Origin: Synechococcus sp. HW_metabat.21
GTDB taxonomy: Bacteria; Cyanobacteriota; Cyanobacteriia; PCC-6307; Cyanobiaceae
Direction of reading: 5' to 3'
NCBI GenBank assembly: GCA_018623875.1
Contig: JAAZUZ010000020.1
Coordinates: 1 to 16,275 of the forward strand
DNA length: 16,275 bases
Positions 14,726 to 16,275 of the stretch are shown piece by piece. The notes beneath the pieces are model-generated. The model ran no database searches. It was not told the origin of the DNA and saw nothing but the letters and a program-made list of their open reading frames with translations. The stretch's first letter is position 1; each line of letters starts with the position of its first letter. A program made the translations under genes and the position numbers.

Positions 14726-16275
14726 GTTCGAGCCAGCGTTCTTCGCCCGCGGCAATGGTCTGGAGGAGGGTCGAGAGCTCCTCGCTCAGGGCTTCCAGGG
14801 CGGCGTAATCACTGCCGCCTGTTGCCAGCAGGCTTTCCAGTTCGTCCTTGCGGGCTTCCCAGAGGGGCAGGTTTGTATCGAGCTGCTCGAGTTCACGGTT
14901 TTCCTTGAAGCTGCGGCGTCTCGCCTTGGCCGGTTTCGCCTTCGGTTCAGGGTCTGGCTTGGTGGGCGCCGGTTTCGGTGCTGTTGCTGGTCGGTTGCTG
15001 GATTGCCGCTCGAGGTAACTGCTGTAGTTCCCCTCAAACCGCTGCAGCTGGCCGTCCTCGAAGCTGAAGAGTCGATCGACGGTCCGATCGAGGAAATAGC
15101 GGTCGTGGGAGACCACGACGACACAGCCGCGGAAGTCCTCCAGGAAATCCTCGAGCACGGTCAAGGTCTGGACGTCGAGGTCGTTGGTGGGTTCGTCCAG
15201 CAGCAGAACATTGGGGGCCTCGATCAGCAGGCGACAGAGGTGCAGCCGCCGCCGTTCGCCGCCGGAGAGCTTGCTCACCGGCTGGTGTTGTTGCGCTGGA
15301 GGGAAGAGGAAGCGCTCGAGCAGCTGGGACGCACTCAAGGTGGAGCCATCGACTTCGACGGTGCTCGCGGCCTCCTTGACAACGTCAATCACTTTGCGCT
15401 CGCGGCCGGCTGCATCGAGCTGATCGAGCACGGTGTGGCTGTGCTGGTCGAAGTAGGCCAGCTTCACGGTGGAGCCGAGTTCGACGCGCCCCCCTTGGGG
15501 GAACCGCCGACCGGCAATCAGGTCCAGAAGTGTCGACTTGCCGGAGCCATTGGGCCCGATGATCCCGATGCGATCTTCCGGGCTGAAGTCGTAGCTGAAG
15601 TCCCGTAAGAGCGGCGTTTGGCCGGCGTTTTGGGCCTCCGGGCTGGCCCAGACCAGCACGTCTTCGGCTTCGATCGCGCGCTTTCCCAGCCGCCGTTGGT
15701 TGCTGCTCAGGCTGAGGTCCCCCTTGGTCTGGCGCTTGGGGGCCTCCTGCATCGCCTCAATCCGTTGGATCCGCGCTTTCTGTTTGGTGCTACGCGCCTT
15801 GGGTCCCCGCTTCAGCCACTCCAACTCGCGCCGCAGAACACCTTTGAATTTCGCTTCAGTCGCGGCAGCCGCTGCTTCCTCCTCGGCCTTTCGGGCCAGG
15901 AAGTAGGCGTAGTTGCCGCTGTAGTTGCGGGCCTCGCCGCGATCCACCTCAACGATTCGGCTGGTCACCTGATCGAGGACGTAGCGGTCGTGGGTGATCA
16001 GCACCAGGGAGCCGCTGAAACGCTGGAGATAGCCCTGGAGCCACTGGATGCAGTCGGCATCGAGATGGTTTGTGGGCTCGTCCAGCAAGAGGACGTCCGG
16101 ATCAGCCACCAGGGCGGCGGCCAGCGCTAGGCGTTTGCGGTAGCCACCGGAGAGATCGCCGACCCGGCGTTGGGTGTCGCCGATGCCGAGCCGTTGCAGC
16201 ACTTCGCTGATTTGCTGCTCCAAGCCCCAGGCTTGGCTTTGGTCCATCCGTCCGTTGAGTTGCCCCAGCTCGGCC
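14706..16275 (-). CDS. uup: ABC-F ATPase, Uup type (5' end beyond window)
   Basis: The frame is open from the right edge to the TAG at 14706, so the N-terminal part with the first Walker A lies outside. Visible in order: LSGGYRKRLALA and VLLLDEPTNHLD of the first ATPase domain, the charged linker (EAKFKGVLRRELEWLKRGPK), the second Walker A GPNGSGKS, signature KLSGGERRRL and VLLLDEPTNDLD, a Pro/Lys/Ala-rich hinge, and a C-terminal coiled coil starting RRRSFKENRELEQL. That C-terminal domain distinguishes Uup from EttA. ABC-F proteins are soluble and act on ribosomes rather than as transporters; Uup in E. coli has been linked to ribosome function and precise transposon excision. The methionine at 16247 is internal, since the reading upstream (AELGQLNGR) continues the family's helix. 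Confidence 0.93.
   Translation of the reverse strand, partial: AELGQLNGRMDQSQAWGLEQQISEVLQRLGIGDTQRRVGDLSGGYRKRLALAAALVADPDVLLLDEPTNHLDADCIQWLQGYLQRFSGSLVLITHDRYVLDQVTSRIVEVDRGEARNYSGNYAYFLARKAEEEAAAAATEAKFKGVLRRELEWLKRGPKARSTKQKARIQRIEAMQEAPKRQTKGDLSLSSNQRRLGKRAIEAEDVLVWASPEAQNAGQTPLLRDFSYDFSPEDRIGIIGPNGSGKSTLLDLIAGRRFPQGGRVELGSTVKLAYFDQHSHTVLDQLDAAGRERKVIDVVKEAASTVEVDGSTLSASQLLERFLFPPAQQHQPVSKLSGGERRRLHLCRLLIEAPNVLLLDEPTNDLDVQTLTVLEDFLEDFRGCVVVVSHDRYFLDRTVDRLFSFEDGQLQRFEGNYSSYLERQSSNRPATAPKPAPTKPDPEPKAKPAKARRRSFKENRELEQLDTNLPLWEARKDELESLLATGGSDYAALEALSEELSTLLQTIAAGEERWLELSEMPG

Noticed and set aside
14676..15608. 310-codon plus-strand open frame across uup
   Set aside because: Shadow of the ABC-F gene; the minus strand has complete ABC motifs and the plus frame has none.

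Overview
The window is a compact, GC-rich (clearly above 60% by eye, not counted) stretch of a cyanobacterial chromosome. The best fit is a unicellular picocyanobacterium of the Synechococcus/Cyanobium type. The diagnostic genes are a CP12-type Calvin-cycle regulator, a HemB with an Asp-rich (Mg-type) metal site as in plants and cyanobacteria, an MlaE-type permease followed by a DUF3119-like gene, and GluQRS, MutS2 and ObgE homologues. Codon third positions are G/C-rich in every gene. I see no IS element, prophage, CRISPR array, rRNA or sign of recent transfer. This is a housekeeping region in which genes abut or overlap, and no gap between genes exceeds 200 bases.

Layout. (1) 1-2407, minus strand: an apparent three-gene operon, GPH-type sugar/cation symporter > MlaE-type lipid-transport permease > DUF3119-like membrane protein (cut by the window edge), with 11-nt spacing and then an ATGA overlap. 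(2) 2504-2574: tRNA-Gly(UCC) on plus, converging on the glycogen-debranching enzyme glgX (2579-4636, minus) with a 4-nt gap. (3) 4681-6940, plus: a metallo-beta-lactamase-like protein with eroded metal motifs, then the nucleoid protein HU with its own leader and a textbook terminator, then gluQRS. (4) 7004-7536: a cluster of very small genes: a 58-residue double CXXCXGXG zinc-finger protein, a possible 36-residue single-pass membrane protein on the opposite strand, and a 93-residue secreted protein. (5) 7636-11535, plus: hemB, a glyoxalase/VOC protein and mutS2, the last two overlapping by GTGA. (6) 11540-12793, minus: an orphan MalK/GgtA-like ABC ATPase, divergent from obgE (12833-13822, plus). 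(7) 13854-14072, minus: an atypical CP12. (8) 14237-14725, plus: an unrecognised protein whose end overlaps the end of an ABC-F ATPase of the Uup type (14706 to beyond 16275, minus).

The genes cover storage-glycogen breakdown (glgX), tetrapyrrole synthesis (hemB), redox control of carbon fixation (cp12), translation and ribosome factors (tRNA-Gly, gluQRS, obgE, uup), DNA and nucleoid maintenance (hup, mutS2), and membrane lipid or solute transport (the mlaE operon and the ABC ATPase).

I did not find a convincing new multi-gene system. The items most worth a second look are the small-gene cluster at 7004-7536, the metal-ligand-poor MBL-like protein, the CP12 without its N-terminal cysteines, and the phased A-tracts upstream of HU.
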